Source: Leucocoprinus leucothites (lineage: Eukaryota > Basidiomycota > Agaricomycetes > Agaricales > Agaricaceae). From it: a stretch of 64,000 nt of DNA. A program made the translations under genes and the position numbers. The notes beneath the pieces are model-generated. The model was not told the DNA's origin. It did no database searches and saw only the letters and a list, made by a program, of their open reading frames with translations. Location of the stretch: assembly GCA_013368445.1 (NCBI GenBank), contig JAACJO010000008.1, positions 1 through 64,000 on the forward strand, written 5' to 3'. Numbering within the stretch: the stretch's first letter is position 1; each line of letters begins with the position of its first letter. This document shows positions 42,375-54,260 of this stretch, one piece after another.

Positions 42375-45365
42375 TTAAACTGCAACTCCACCACTGGAGC
42401 AATTGGAATTAGCACAGACAGCATGTGCAGTGCATGACTGGGCAGCTTTGTTAGAGTGCCAGGTCTGGTTGCACCTGTTTCTCCAGAAAGGACATTTATT
42501 GTCGTTAGTATGATGATCACCTCTGCAATTGAGCCATTTGAAGTTTTTGACATGAGGACGTGGGATGCCATCAGGAGTGGCGTCGCAAGGGGGGTTTGAT
42601 TTAGGATTGGCCTTGCAGCACCAGGCCATGGATCGATGGTTCTCAACATGATGAGGGCCACCACAGATTTGACAGCATGCGCCAAGGGCACAATATGCAT
42701 GAGTGGGGTAACCCCAGCACCAGCAATTCCTACACTGTGCTACACCTGGGTGCATACTGGTTGCACAAATAGTGCCAATATGATGACTGAAGTTAATAGT
42801 TCAGTTGACCAATGTCTTGGCTTTGGTACCATTTTGGGAGTCCCAGATGTCAAACCATACAACAGCCATGTCTGACTTAGGGGAAGCTTTCATGATGTGA
42901 GGGCGAGCAGCAAGGATAACATTTTCGAAGAGTGATGATTGGCCAAGGGCCTGCTCAACGAAAGCAGGGGAGAGGGGGTTTGAAGAATTGGCTACCCAAT
43001 ACAGGATGCCAACAATTTTTAGGAAGGATTTTGATTGTAGAAGACGGGGCTCAATAGGGATGGTGTCTCCTAATTGCCAGGCTTTCTTCAGCCAAGACTT
43101 AATGGTATCGAGGTTGGTGGGAGTGGCGATGCCCAAGGTGGCAATGGAAATGCCACTGTATGATTTGCGGACCAATTCAACACAAAGTTTGGATTGGGTG
43201 GCAGTGAGACCATGGTTACAGAATTCGGCTGCCTTATTAAAATCCTTGATTCAGTCAGCAATGATGTTTCCCTCGAAAGAGATAAGAACTTGGTGATGAG
43301 TTGGCCCATGCATTGTCATTTTGGGTTTAGCGCATTGAGCACCTGTGGTTTTTGGTTCGGGGGCCTGAGATTGGGTGCTCCCAAAACCTGCCTTGTACAT
43401 AGCAAGGACTTTGTCATAAGATAGTTCAGGGAAGGTGAGTATTATTTCTCGCATCTTAACCCCATCAATATTGGAGGAGTTAGAAGAGGAAGTCACTGGC
43501 TGGGCACCCCATTGGGTGGCATCAGCGAACGACACATTCTTCTTGTTAAAATGTTCTGTAAGGGGTTTGGTGGATACCTTATGGTCAGGAGGGGGAATGG
43601 GGGGCAGCATATCAGAGGCACCCTTGGGGATAGGTTTTGTTGGCTGAGCCTGGCCATCAGAAGAAGGGCACCCAACTGAACACTCAAAGTTTCCATTCCC
43701 ATTCCTTGGAGTCATGTGATTGGAAGGTGGAGGAGGGGCCCGGGAGATGCGAATAGGACCGGCCGGCTTAGAAGACGCAACATCATTCTTTGCCTTATGG
43801 GAGCCTGACATGGATGAAACGTCACGTGCCTTGCCAGAAGATGAAACGTCATCCTGGGGGAGAGGAAGGGTGCCCTCAACGGGAGGGGCTTGGTTGATGT
43901 TCATGTGGTCGTCATTGATATGAGCTGTGGGATTAGTTTGCCCAACAACAATGCCAGGTAGAAATAGGGAGGTTGGGATAAGAGATGGAGAAGGTTTACA
44001 TACCTTTTTTCCCTTCCCTTTACTCATAGGAGGGGGGAGGAGTCTGTTATGGGGATATTGGAAGGAGGGCCATAATATTGCCTCAGCGCTTCGATGATTG
44101 TGAGTCCGCTTTTGCCTAGGATCCTTAAGATCCAGGAGATATAGCTGTGCAGGCCTAGACTTCTGCGGCTGTGCAGTGATGTCACCAGTGACATCATATG
44201 TGACGTCAGGTGTGACATCATTGGTATCAGATGATCTGGCAAAGAAGGTGGCCAGAGTGCTGGTTGGCACAGCATTTGCTGACTCAGTCAGATCTATGGA
44301 TCGCATGAGGCAGCCTTGAGGTGGGTGGGGGTCCAAAATACTGACTGGTAGGTACCCCATTTTTGATAATCCCATCCTCTTGGTCGCTCCACACATCCCC
44401 GCAAGAGTTCAAATTGAGAGGATCAGGGAGATTTAACTCGCCTAAGAATCCCTCACCAAATGGACGGAAGGGAATAGGTGATTTGAAGCCATCATATGCA
44501 CTCATTGATGCCATTCTTGAGATAGCTTTAGGTGTAGTATCCAGTCAACGAGATTCACGGGCACAAGCTCGCTTGGCATGTGATGATGGTGGAGGAGGAG
44601 TTCTGAGGGATGAGTGTGATACTGCACGTGAAAGTGCAACAGGGGCGATAGTAGGGGAGGGGGGAGTCGAGCTATCAGACAAATCCAAATCACTCACACC
44701 ACTTTCCTCCTCATCAGAGCCAGCCCTAGATGGGGCGGCAGACTTGGCATCATTGTGGACAGAGTGCCTAGTATGCACCTTCCCTCAGTATGAGTTCCTC
44801 ATCGAGTTCTTGAAAAAGAACCCAGCTGCTTTTGCCTTCACCAATCATGATATGTGTCTACCACTGCCTCAAGCTCCTGTGCCTGCCGAACCAAATGAAG
44901 GTGAACTATACTCTTTCATTTCCTCTTTTCTCTTTTCATTTGAGTCTGATCTCTGTGTATGACACCTTGTTCTATAGTCTCTCTCGAGTCTTTTCTATTT
45001 CACTGGACTAATTGTGTATAGTCTTTGTCTTAAGCGGTCTCCGACTGCTTCATGTACCCCAGCTTGCTGTAGTGTACTGTCTGTTTGTAATATCTAGTTG
45101 AAAGCGGACTGCGATCGAGCACTGCTATATAAATTCATTGATTTTTTTAAATAAATAAATAAAAAAAGACAGAGTGCCTAGTTGACTTGATAGAGAGTGA
45201 AGGCAATACGGAGTGATCACACTTGTAGGTTGAGACACATGTTTCAGTGTCGGCGAGGTTCATAGGGTCCGAAGATGGTGGAGGGGTACCCTTAAGGTCC
45301 ACCCAATGCGATGGTGCAGTCATAACAGTAGTATTCATAGTCAATGTAGTAGTAGACACCTTCAA
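42375..45365 (-). pseudogene. Family-A LINE ORF1 (Gag-like), interrupted
   Basis: The start codon has become AAG (KVSTTTLTMNTTVMTAPSHW where others have MVST/MVLY). Conserved blocks follow: HSVHNDAKSAAPSRAGSDEE, the variable DVTPDVTYDVTGDITAQ repeat (about 44215-44180), NVSFADATQWGAQPVTSSS (about 43530), then VVWFDIWDSQNGTKAKTLVN and zinc knuckles CRNCWCWGYPTHAYC and CQICGGPHHVENH. It ends with GGVAV at TAA 42375-42377. The truncated LINE 44772-45167 and a TGA at 43251 (codon for Arg in related copies) break it. Confidence 0.75.
44772..45167 (+). mobile_element. 5'-truncated family-A LINE with target duplication
   Basis: 396 bp in plus orientation: the last ~60 ORF2 codons (CTFPQYEFLIEFLKKNPAAF to DLCV, stop near 44960), the 3' UTR and an AAATAAATAAATAAAAAAA tail. 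Both sides carry GACAGAGTGCCTAG (44758-44771 and 45168-45181), a 14-bp duplication. It is inserted in ORF1 of an opposite-strand relative. Confidence 0.95.
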
Positions 45366-45402
45366 AGAAATCGATGATGGTGGTTAGAGGGAAAGGAGGA
45401 TG

Positions 45403-46980
45403 TGTATTTTGCATCCCCTCAAGCCCTTCACAGCTGGTGAAACCATGTTCTACCCTGTGGAGTAACCCCCTGCCCTGCCTGCCCCCCTATCGACCTCCTC
45501 CAAGGGAAAGAAGGAGACTCTGGCCCAGAAAGGCCTCACTGGACTATGCTGCTTCCTCACCTAGTTGGAGAAGTGCACTGATTCTTGCTCCTCCATTGTG
45601 GAGGAGGATGCCTCCACTGCCATCACATGTCTTGCTAAGGTGGCCATCATTGTCATCAACAAGCTGGAGCTTGAGAGTGCCCCCATCACCTCGCACTTGC
45701 TCAGCACTTGCAGGCTGGTCAATTTTGGGGAGGTAATGTATGACCTTGGGCTCAAGTGTGGGATGCCTACAGCCAGCCCTAAAGCAATGCGTGTCATCCA
45801 TGAGGCAACCCATGGATCTGCTGACTCAGCAGGTCCATATGACATAGACATAGGTTCCCCCAAAGTGTCCACCATACCCCCTCCAGATCATCAGCCTACC
45901 CCAGCCCATCCTCCCTACCACCCAAGCAAGTGCCCACTAAAGCGCATGCTAGTGGCCCTCCTCAAGCTAGGGTTAGGTCTTATGGCCAAGCTCAGCAAGC
46001 ACCCACAAAGGCACCTCCCCCTCCTACCTCAGTCAAGAAGTCATTTGCTGAGGGAGCCTGTACTCCTGCTGTGGCTGTGTTGCTGATCAAGCTGGCACAG
46101 TCCCACCCCACCCTCAAGCCTGAGCATGTCGCTGCAATGCACCGGGCTGCCCAAGCCACTGCTCTCACCACCTAGAAGCCACACATGACAACTGCAGGCC
46201 CCACCCACCACCAACTCTTCCTCAACTTTACCGGCAGTGCTAATGAAGTCACCTATCTCCACCACAAGACCATGCACCTTCTCAACAATTCCCTCTTCCA
46301 TGCCAAGTTGATCTTGCATGTGGAGAATATTACCAAGGCATATAGCACAATTGCACTGCACACCTCCTCCATTCCCTCTGATGCTGACTGTGACATTATT
46401 GAGGCCTCCATCCCCTCTATCTTCACTGCTCCCTTTGTGATCAAGATGCACTGCCCCAGGTCAAGATTCTACCTCAAGGTTCTCAACATCCCTTACTTCA
46501 TGAATGGTGCCCGCATCACACCAAATCACATGACTGACTGCATATGATTGTCCACCTTCAAGGACATTTTCGCAGATGTTTCTTCTGTGCACATCATGCA
46601 CAATTCCTCCAGAGCTGACACTGCCACCATCTGATTCAACCTCTAGGACTCTCAATCACCAAGAAGCTCCTAGACAAGTACCTCTACTTCATGGGTGTTT
46701 AGTCTGTGATTCGGGCCATGTGTGCTCACCCAGGCAGTCCACAGTGTCAGAGCTGCTGGCACTGGGGATATTCTACCCCATTGTGCCATGCAAATGCATT
46801 GCATTGCACCACTTGCAGTGGTCCTCATCATACTGAGAACCACCACTCCCACTTAAGCTGTTGTAAGGGGAGTCCAAAGGTGAATCCCCCCATCCCGCCC
46901 ACTGCTGCCAGGGATCCCTGTCCCCACAACAAGTGTGTCAACTGTACCAAGTCGCATGCAGCTGATGATCACAAATGCCT
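45403..46980 (+). pseudogene. Family-B LINE ORF1, degraded
   Basis: Recognisable blocks: AMRVIHEATHGSADSAGPYD (about 45790), KKSFAEGACTPAVAVLLIKL (about 46040), HHQLFLNFTGSANEVTYLHH (about 46210), MHCPRSRFYLKVLNIPYFMN (about 46450), and zinc knuckles CQSCWHWGYSTPLCH and CSGPHHTENHHSH (about 46745-46840). Stops include TAG at about 46173 and several between 46540 and 46700. Non-functional. Confidence 0.65.
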
Positions 46981-47370
46981 ATTCTGGTGACACTGGTTTG
47001 ACCAGCTTTGGCTTGAATGCCATTGTCATGACACTGCTCAGTCATGTCTGTAGGGTTCTCTTCCCTGCAGGTCACATTGTCCACCCCTGTGCTGTGCATG
47101 GTGGGTCCTGGAGATCCATGCTGTGCACTTTCCATCCACCAGCAATTCAGAACAAGTCAATTTATATAGTATCTCTTTCATCTTGGACTATGTACCACTG
47201 CGTGAAGATGTTGTTTGTACTAGATGGACTTCGGACTCATATTTATACCTTGCTATGTAGATGTGTAGTTGGTAGTGGTACTTTCTGGATGTCATAGCAG
47301 TTGGGTGCAGACTGCTATCGCACACCGTGTTACAAATTCATTGATTTTTTTTAAAAAAAAAAAAAAAAAA
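45403..47370 (+). mobile_element. 5'-truncated family-B (ORF1-only) LINE with poly-A tail
   Basis: Starts inside ORF1 (HPLKPFTAGETMFYPVE) right after the family-A 5' end at 45402. ORF1 is degraded, then about 390 bp of 3' sequence lead straight to ATTCATTGATTTTTTTTAAA and a poly-A run ending at 47370. This copy shows that ORF1 is followed by a short 3' region and not by an RT gene. Copia integrase follows at 47371. Confidence 0.8.
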
Positions 47371-48404
47371 CATTGATTCCACCAACTCTGCTGTCCTCAA
47401 TGGCACTACCATCACTTCTGAGACTGCTTTTAGCATCTCCACACTTCCTGCTGACCTTGCACTCTGGCACCATCACTTTGCACACCATAATTATGCTGAT
47501 GTAAAGAAGATGATACAGCAGGAACTGGTTACTGGGCTCAAAATCGACTCCCCAGCTCAGCCTGCTGCAGTTTGTGAGCCCTGCCTTGCTAGAAAGATGC
47601 ACTCCCTTCCTTTTCTGCCCTCAGCCAATCACAATCACTCCCCACTCAAGTTGGTGCACTCAGACCTCCATGGACTGCTCCCAGTACCTACCCACAGTGG
47701 CTACAAGTACTGGATGTCATTTATTAATAATTCTACACATTCTCGAGCTGTCTACCTGCTTAGTGCCAAGTCAGAAGCCTTTGAAGCATTCAAGGAGTAC
47801 AAGGCTTGGGCTGAAAACCAGCTAGGAGCGAAAATTCATGCTCTACAGGATGATAAAGGTGGTGAATACATGTCTAATGCATTTTTGAAGTTTACCAAGG
47901 ACTATGGCATTGAAAGGCGTCATTCCACTGGCAACAGGCCCCAGCAGAACGGTCTAGCTGAGAGGGCCAACAAGACTATGGGGGAATACATTACAGCCAT
48001 GTTAGCAGAGTCTGGACTCCCTCCTTCATTCTGGGGCCACTGTATTGCTTCTATGGTCCATATGTGGAATAGACTTCCTACAGCTCCTCTCCCCAACACT
48101 ACACCCTTTCAGGCATTTTTCAAGCACAAACCAGACATTTCCCACCTCAGGGTATAAAGCCCATACCATTTCGCTTTCCCAGTCCCACTATGTCCAGGAG
48201 CTCCTCAACAGATTCAACATGTCTGACTGCAATTCTGTGAAGACTTTGCTCTCTCCTGGCACAGAACTCTCCACACTTGTTCCTACTCCTTCCCAGCAAG
48301 AGGAAATGTGATCCATTCCCTATCTCTCTGCTGTAGGCTCCCTGCAGTATCTAGCCACCATGACTCACCCAGATATCGCTTATGCAGTCTCCTACCTTGG
48401 GAGG

Positions 48405-48406
<2 letters not shown>
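47371..48406 (+). pseudogene. Copia Pol remnant: integrase joined to the RNase H region, RT deleted
   Basis: Copia integrase from the zinc-binding HHCC segment (LALWHHHFAHHNYADVKKM ... CEPCLARKM) through the catalytic core (LVHSDLHGLLPVPTHSGYKY; DDKGGEYMSNAFLKF; HSTGNRPQQNGLAERANKT), open at 47510-48157. Right after KPDISHLR the reading jumps to a segment normally found after the RT (ISLSQSHYVQELLNRFNMSD ... YLSAVGSLQYLATMTHPDIA). The whole RT domain is therefore missing at about 48158. TGA at 48309-48311 is one further break. A family-A LINE interrupts at SYLGRF (48406); the reading resumes at 62449 as DHNLHPEHWAAVKHLLHYLK. Confidence 0.85.
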
Positions 48407-48442
<36 letters not shown>

Positions 48443-48621
48443 TCAATGAATTTATATAGCGGTGCTCGATCGCAGTCCGCTTTCAACTAAATATTACACA
48501 CAGATGGTACACTACAGCAAGCTGGGGTACATGAAGCAGTCAAAGACTGCTTAAGACAGAGACTATACACAATTAGTCCAGCAATATAGACAAGACTCAA
48601 TAGAGACTATTGAACAAGGTG

Positions 48622-51600
48622 TCATACACAGAGATTGGACTCAAAGGAAAAGAGAAGAGATGAAATGAAAGAGTATAGTTCACCTTCATTTGGTTTGGCG
48701 GGCACAGGAGCTAGAGGCGGTGGTGGACACGTGTCATGATTGTTGAAGGCAAAAGCGGCCGGGTTTTTTTTCAAGGACTCGATGAGGAACTCGTACTGAG
48801 AGAAAGTGCATTGCACCCATTGGGTGTGGAAGGGATAAAGGGGGCAGTAACACAGGATATGATGTTGTGTTTCCAGGCGATAGCCACAACGACAGGACTT
48901 GAGTTTGAGGGGGAAGAACCTCTCATGATAAGCTCCAATAGGAGCATGGTTGAGTATGGCACGGGTTATGCATGTGCATAGTGATGGTGACTCATTGGCT
49001 AAGGGAAGCCAGGTACACCCTTTGACATAGGTGGGGATGAGGAATTTGTGATTCTTTTTTGAAAGAAGGAAACTGCTGCCGCAGTACTTCTTCTTCCAGA
49101 ATGTGGATTCCCAGGATTTCTGGCAATTGTTGGTGACTTTGCATCACAAGAAGTCAAGAGTAGCACCTGAATGTGGAGGGGCGTGAATGCGTGTGGTGGT
49201 GACATCCTTGTGGACTTTGAGGTGGGGCTTCCAGCACCACTTGGAAGGGATGTCCCAGAAGTCAATAGAGTGAGAAGGTTTGGCCATGAACCAATCAGAT
49301 AGAAGACAGCAGACTTGGATGGAGTGTGATTGGCTCGAGTGGATAGAGGGATTGACCGCCAGCTTGGCTGCTGGAAGACAGTCAGTGATGAGGATGATGT
49401 GATCACACTGGAGGGAAATGGCCTTGGCGATGCCAATGCAAATGGAATAAAGTTCGGCATCAGTAGACGACACCTGACTGCTTGCTTGTTTTGCATGGGA
49501 CACTTGTTGTCCGCTGCAATATACATGTGCTACCAAAACCGCCTGAAGGGAACCTACAAGTGGAACAGAAGCATCAGTAACAACCAAAATACAATTACGA
49601 TCTGAAGAGGAAGAAGAGAAAACAGAATCAAGAGTCGATACATGTTTGTACATCTTGTGTTTATCCGAGTGATTACAAGGATGATAGTGAATAGAATCAG
49701 AGAAGATGTCCATGAGACGAGATCCAGGCTTGGATTCAGGAGCGAATGGAGAGAAGGAATCAGAAAGATGATAAAGAGAACTATCTACATCAATAAGAGG
49801 GCCTTTGACTTTAGCTTTTATGGCCGGAGTGAGAAGGCAAAGTGATTGGGGATGGGGGGAAGAGTTAAGAGAGAAATGGTCAGATAGAAGGGAACATAAC
49901 GCATGATTAGAGGGTAAAGTAGAGACTCGGTACCATGAACAAATAGCTAATTTACGAAGATGAAGGTGAATAGGGATAAGTCTAGCAATACTTTCAGCGC
50001 CACCAGAAGGAGAAGTTCGAAAGGCGCCTGTGATCCAAAGAGCAGCACACCTTTGCATAGTTGATAGGGACTTGAGAAGTGCCTTGTTATGAGCACCCTC
50101 GAAGTACCAGAGTCAGAAACCATACATGGCCACAGGGACAACACATGATCTATATAGAAGGTGCTTCTGTAGAGGGAGGAGGCCTTGGGAGGAGTTGCCT
50201 AGCATACCCATAGCTTTCACCATGGATAATGCTTTGGTAGAGTAGTATTGGACATGCTCTTGAAATGAGAGTCGACGATCAAAGTAAAAACTGAGGTATT
50301 GCCAGAATCGTTTTGGATGGAGGAGAGGACCACCGACATTGGAAAGGTCGAGTGGAGGGTTAGAGTCATTATGACAACGGGAGAAGTGGAAGACTTCAGA
50401 TTTATCATGTTCTACAATAAGTCCAAGATCAGTGCAGATGGAAGTAATGATGGCATAAGCTGCTTTGAGGGAGGAAATAGTATCAGTGTAGTTCTTCGCT
50501 TGAGATATACAAAGCCCATCATCAACAAAGGATAGAAGGGAAGAGGGGATGGATTGTAGCCAAGCGTGTTGATCAAACATGAACATAAGAGGCGCTAAGT
50601 AAAGCACGGATAGTATGGGTGATAATGCAGAACCTTGCCCCATGCCAACATCCATGTTATGGGCATCAGACAAGAAAGTGTTCCACATGAATTGTGTGGA
50701 TCAACCTATGAGGTAATGAGAAAAGAAGTTAACAATTTCAGGGGCAAACCCTTGGCATCGAAGTATGTCAGTGAGAATTTCATGGTTCAGGGAAGGGAAG
50801 AATTGTGCAATGTCAAAGGCACAGACACTAGTAATCATACCTTTGGCCCAACCAGCCTGAATAATGTGAGTCAGGAATACTCCTGCGTCTTCTGTAGATC
50901 GTTGGATTACTCCACCCATTTGGTTAGGGTGAAGGACGTCTAGAGATACCACCTCATACTGCATATGGCAAGTGATCATCTTCTCGATTAGTTTTCCTAA
51001 AGTGTTTAGTAGGACAATGGGATGAAACACTTTTGGGGTATCATAGGCTGGTTTATTCGGCTTGGGAATGATAATAGAGACCGAGTCTTTGAAGTGACTC
51101 AGCCAGTGAGAGAGATGTATGCACACATTAGCAATGAGTAGTACGTTTTTGAGGCACTCATTGTGGGCAATGATAGACTTCAAATGCTTCCAGGAGACAT
51201 GATCAGGCCTGGGTGCTGAAGAGTTAGTACATGAAGAAAGGGATTTGGTGAGTTCAAGGGTGGAGAAGTTAGCCCAAGAGCGGGGAGGATGGGATTTCAT
51301 CTCATTCAGAATGTTAGGGCTTACCGGTTGACTGGATGCTGAATTATACAATGAATGGAGTGCATTCCATAAATCTGGAAGATCATTACAGGGTCATCCT
51401 TGATAACAAATACCCTCAATGGCAGGGAGTTTGCATTGTTTGACCCATTCCATAAGGTCCCAGGGTCGCTTGTTGGTCGATGCGATTTTGTGAATGCACT
51501 CATTAAAGAAAGAGTGTTTGGCAGCTCGAGTAGCTGCTCTGAACGCCCGCCAGTCTTTTTGATCCTTTGTCCTTCTGTAAGTAAGAAGAGTCTCAGAACA

Positions 51601-52572
51601 GTGGGACCACCATTCCTTCGACTGGTTAGTGATCCATACAGTTTTAGAATTGATATTCCAAGATTCAGAAAAGATTCGAGAAATAGAGTCAGAAATATTG
51701 TTCAGACAAGAGGTAGAATAAATGTTCGAACAATCAAGAGCTGCTAGATGCTCAGAGACTTAAGAAATAAAAGCTGTCTCTTCATCGCTATCTTTTGGCA
51801 GTACATGTTTTTTATAATTAATATAATCTGGACGAATTGGAAGATCCATAATCAATGGTGCATGATCCGAAGGAAGTCTCGAATTGGTGTCATTGACATG
51901 GGAAATAGAATTATTGGCACAAAAAATGAGATCAATAACTGAGTTGTCATGACTTTCGATGGGAGAGAAATGGGTTGGAGAAAACACAGTCAGTATCGAC
52001 CTATTAAAATTGTAACAGTCTACTAACTCTGTTAGAGTTAACACAGAATGAGGCACATGATTGGTTGAGGGATTCCATTCTGGAGAGCGACAATTGAAGT
52101 CGCCTCCCATATATACAATATTAGGAATGTCAATGAAGTTCGTCGAGAGAAAGTTGATCACTGATGATGATGAATCAGAGTATATGTTAAGTAGGTGGAT
52201 ATAGTTACCCTGGTTGAATAATCCCAAGATTTGTATGTCCCGATGGTTAACCCATTTCTGTCAAAGGATGGGTCTCATGCGAAGTAGACGTCTGTGGACA
52301 TAAGTCAGAGTACAAGGACAGGGGTCATTAGACTTAGTAGGGCGGACCATACACAGCCACTCAGGGTGAATAGGAGCACCTATGACATCATCCCCTTCAG
52401 GGCTCGTCGTAGAGGGTGCTTTTCAGATATGATTCCATGGAGGTTCCTGTAGAAAAAAGATGTCGAAGTCCAGCTTCTTGGACTCAAGAATGGTGTCAAC
52501 AAGGGCATAAGATTGTCCCACATTTTACGAATACATATGAAGTGAAGAAATAGGATTGTTCTTACCAGACAT
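48622..52572 (-). pseudogene. Family-A LINE ORF2 (outer element)
   Basis: ATG 52570-52572 follows the ORF1 stop after two bases. Endonuclease: YMGGDFNCRSPEWNP (about 52105, intact GDFN box), RLPSDHAPLIMDL. RT: SIIIPKPNKPAYDTPKVFHP (about 51080), CAFDIAQFFPSLNHEI (about 50810), GMGQGSALSPILSVLYLAPL (about 50640), FVDDGLCIS (about 50520). RNase H: VVTDASVPLVGSLQAV (about 49590), STDAELYSICIGIAKAI. A Cys/His terminal motif precedes the end at 48622. The piece 50058-49144 is open for 304 codons. TGA replaces the residue in LIG*STQ, and other stops and frameshifts occur. Family-typical order: endonuclease, RT, RNase H. Confidence 0.85.
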
Positions 52573-54260
52573 ATTTAAACGGCAACTCCACCACCGGAGC
52601 AATTGGAATTAGCGTGGACAGCACATGCAGTGCATGATTCGGCAGCTTTGTTAGAGTGCCAGGTCCAGTCAAACCTGTTTCTCCAAAATGGACATTTGGT
52701 GTCATTAGCATGATGATTGCCTTTGCAATTAAGGCACTTGAAGTTCTCAAGGTGAGGACATGGGATGCCATCAGGAGTGGCATCATGAGGGGGGTTTGAT
52801 TTAGGATTGGCCTTACAACACCAGGCCATGGATCAGTGGTTCTCAACATGATGAGGGCCACCACATATTTGACAATGCATGCCAAGGGCATGGCATGCAT
52901 GAGTGGGGTGGCCCCACCACCAGCAATTCCTACACTGTGCCACACCCAGATGCATACTGGTTGCACGGATAGTGCCAATATGACAACCGAAGTTAATAGT
53001 TTGGTTGACCAATGTCTTGGCCTTGGTACCATTTTGGGAGTCCCAGATGTCAAACCACACAACAGCTGTATCTGACTTAGGGGAAGCTTTCATGATGTGA
53101 GGATGAGCAGCAAGGATAACATTTTCGAAAAGCGACGATTGGCCAAGGGCCTGCTCAATGAAAGCGGGGGAGAGAGGGTTGGATGAATTGGCTACCCAAT
53201 AGGGAATGCCAACAATTTTGAGGAAGGATTTGGATTGTGGGAGACAGGGCTCAATAGGAATGGCATCTCCCAGTTGCCAGGCTTTTTTCAGCTAAGACTT
53301 GATGGTATCGAGGTCAGCAGGAGTGGTGACACCCGAGGTGGCGATGGAGATGCCATTGTATGATTCACAGACCGATTCAACGCGAAGTTTGGATTGAGCA
53401 GCAATGAGACCACGATTACAGAATTCAGCTGCCTTATTGAAATCTTTGATTCGGTCAGCGATGATGTTTCCCTTGAAAGGGATGAGGACTTGACAACGGG
53501 TGGGCCCGTGTGTTGTCATTTTCAGTTTAGTGCATTGAGCACCTGTGGATGTTGGTTCGGGGGCCTGAGGTTGGGCACTCCCAAAACCTGCCTTGTACAT
53601 AGCAAGAACTTTGTCGTAAGATAGTTCAGGGAAGGTGAGTATCATTTCTCGCATCTTAACCCCATCAATATTGGAGGAGTTGGAAGAGGAAGTCGCCGGC
53701 TGGACACCCCATTGGGCGGCATTAGCAAACGACACATTCTTTTTGTTAAAATGTTCAGTAAGGGGTTTGGTAGATGCCTTACAGTCAGGAGGGGGAATGG
53801 GGGGCGGTATATCAGAGGCATCCTTAGGGTTAGGTTTGGATGGCTGAGCCTGGCCATCAGAAGAAGGGCGCCCAACTGAACACTTGAAGTTTCCATTCCC
53901 GTTCCTTGAAGTCATGTGATTGGAAGGTGGAGGAGGGGCCCGGGAAATTCGAATAGGACTGGCAGGCTTAGAAGACATAATGTCATTCTTTGCCTGTAGG
54001 GAGCCTGACACAGACAAAATGTCACATGCCTTACCAGAAGACATAGAGTCATTCTTTTTTTTTTTTTTTTTTTTTTTTTAATCAATGAATTTATATAGCG
54101 GTGCTCGATCGCAGTCCACTTTCAACTAAATATTACAAACAGATGGTACACTACAGCAAGCTGGGGTACACGAAGCGGTCAAAGACCGCTTAAGACAAAG
54201 ACTATACACGATTAGTCCAGCAATATAGAAAAGACTCAATAGAGACTATTGAACAAGGTG

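Larger units (their letters stand above)
36613..45402 (-). mobile_element. Near-full-length family-A LINE carrying mariner copy 2 and a truncated LINE
   Basis: Minus-strand element from its 5' terminus at 45402 (CATCCTCCTTTCCCTCTAAC) to poly-A at 36613. ORF1 runs 45365-42375, ORF2 42372-36824. Mariner copy 2 (39681-41273) interrupts ORF2; a plus-strand truncated LINE (44772-45167) interrupts ORF1. Subtracting these leaves about 6.8 kb, close to the complete copy at 54056-61050. I see no target duplication: the flanks ACTTATAGACTG and TGTATTTTGCATC differ. Confidence 0.85.
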
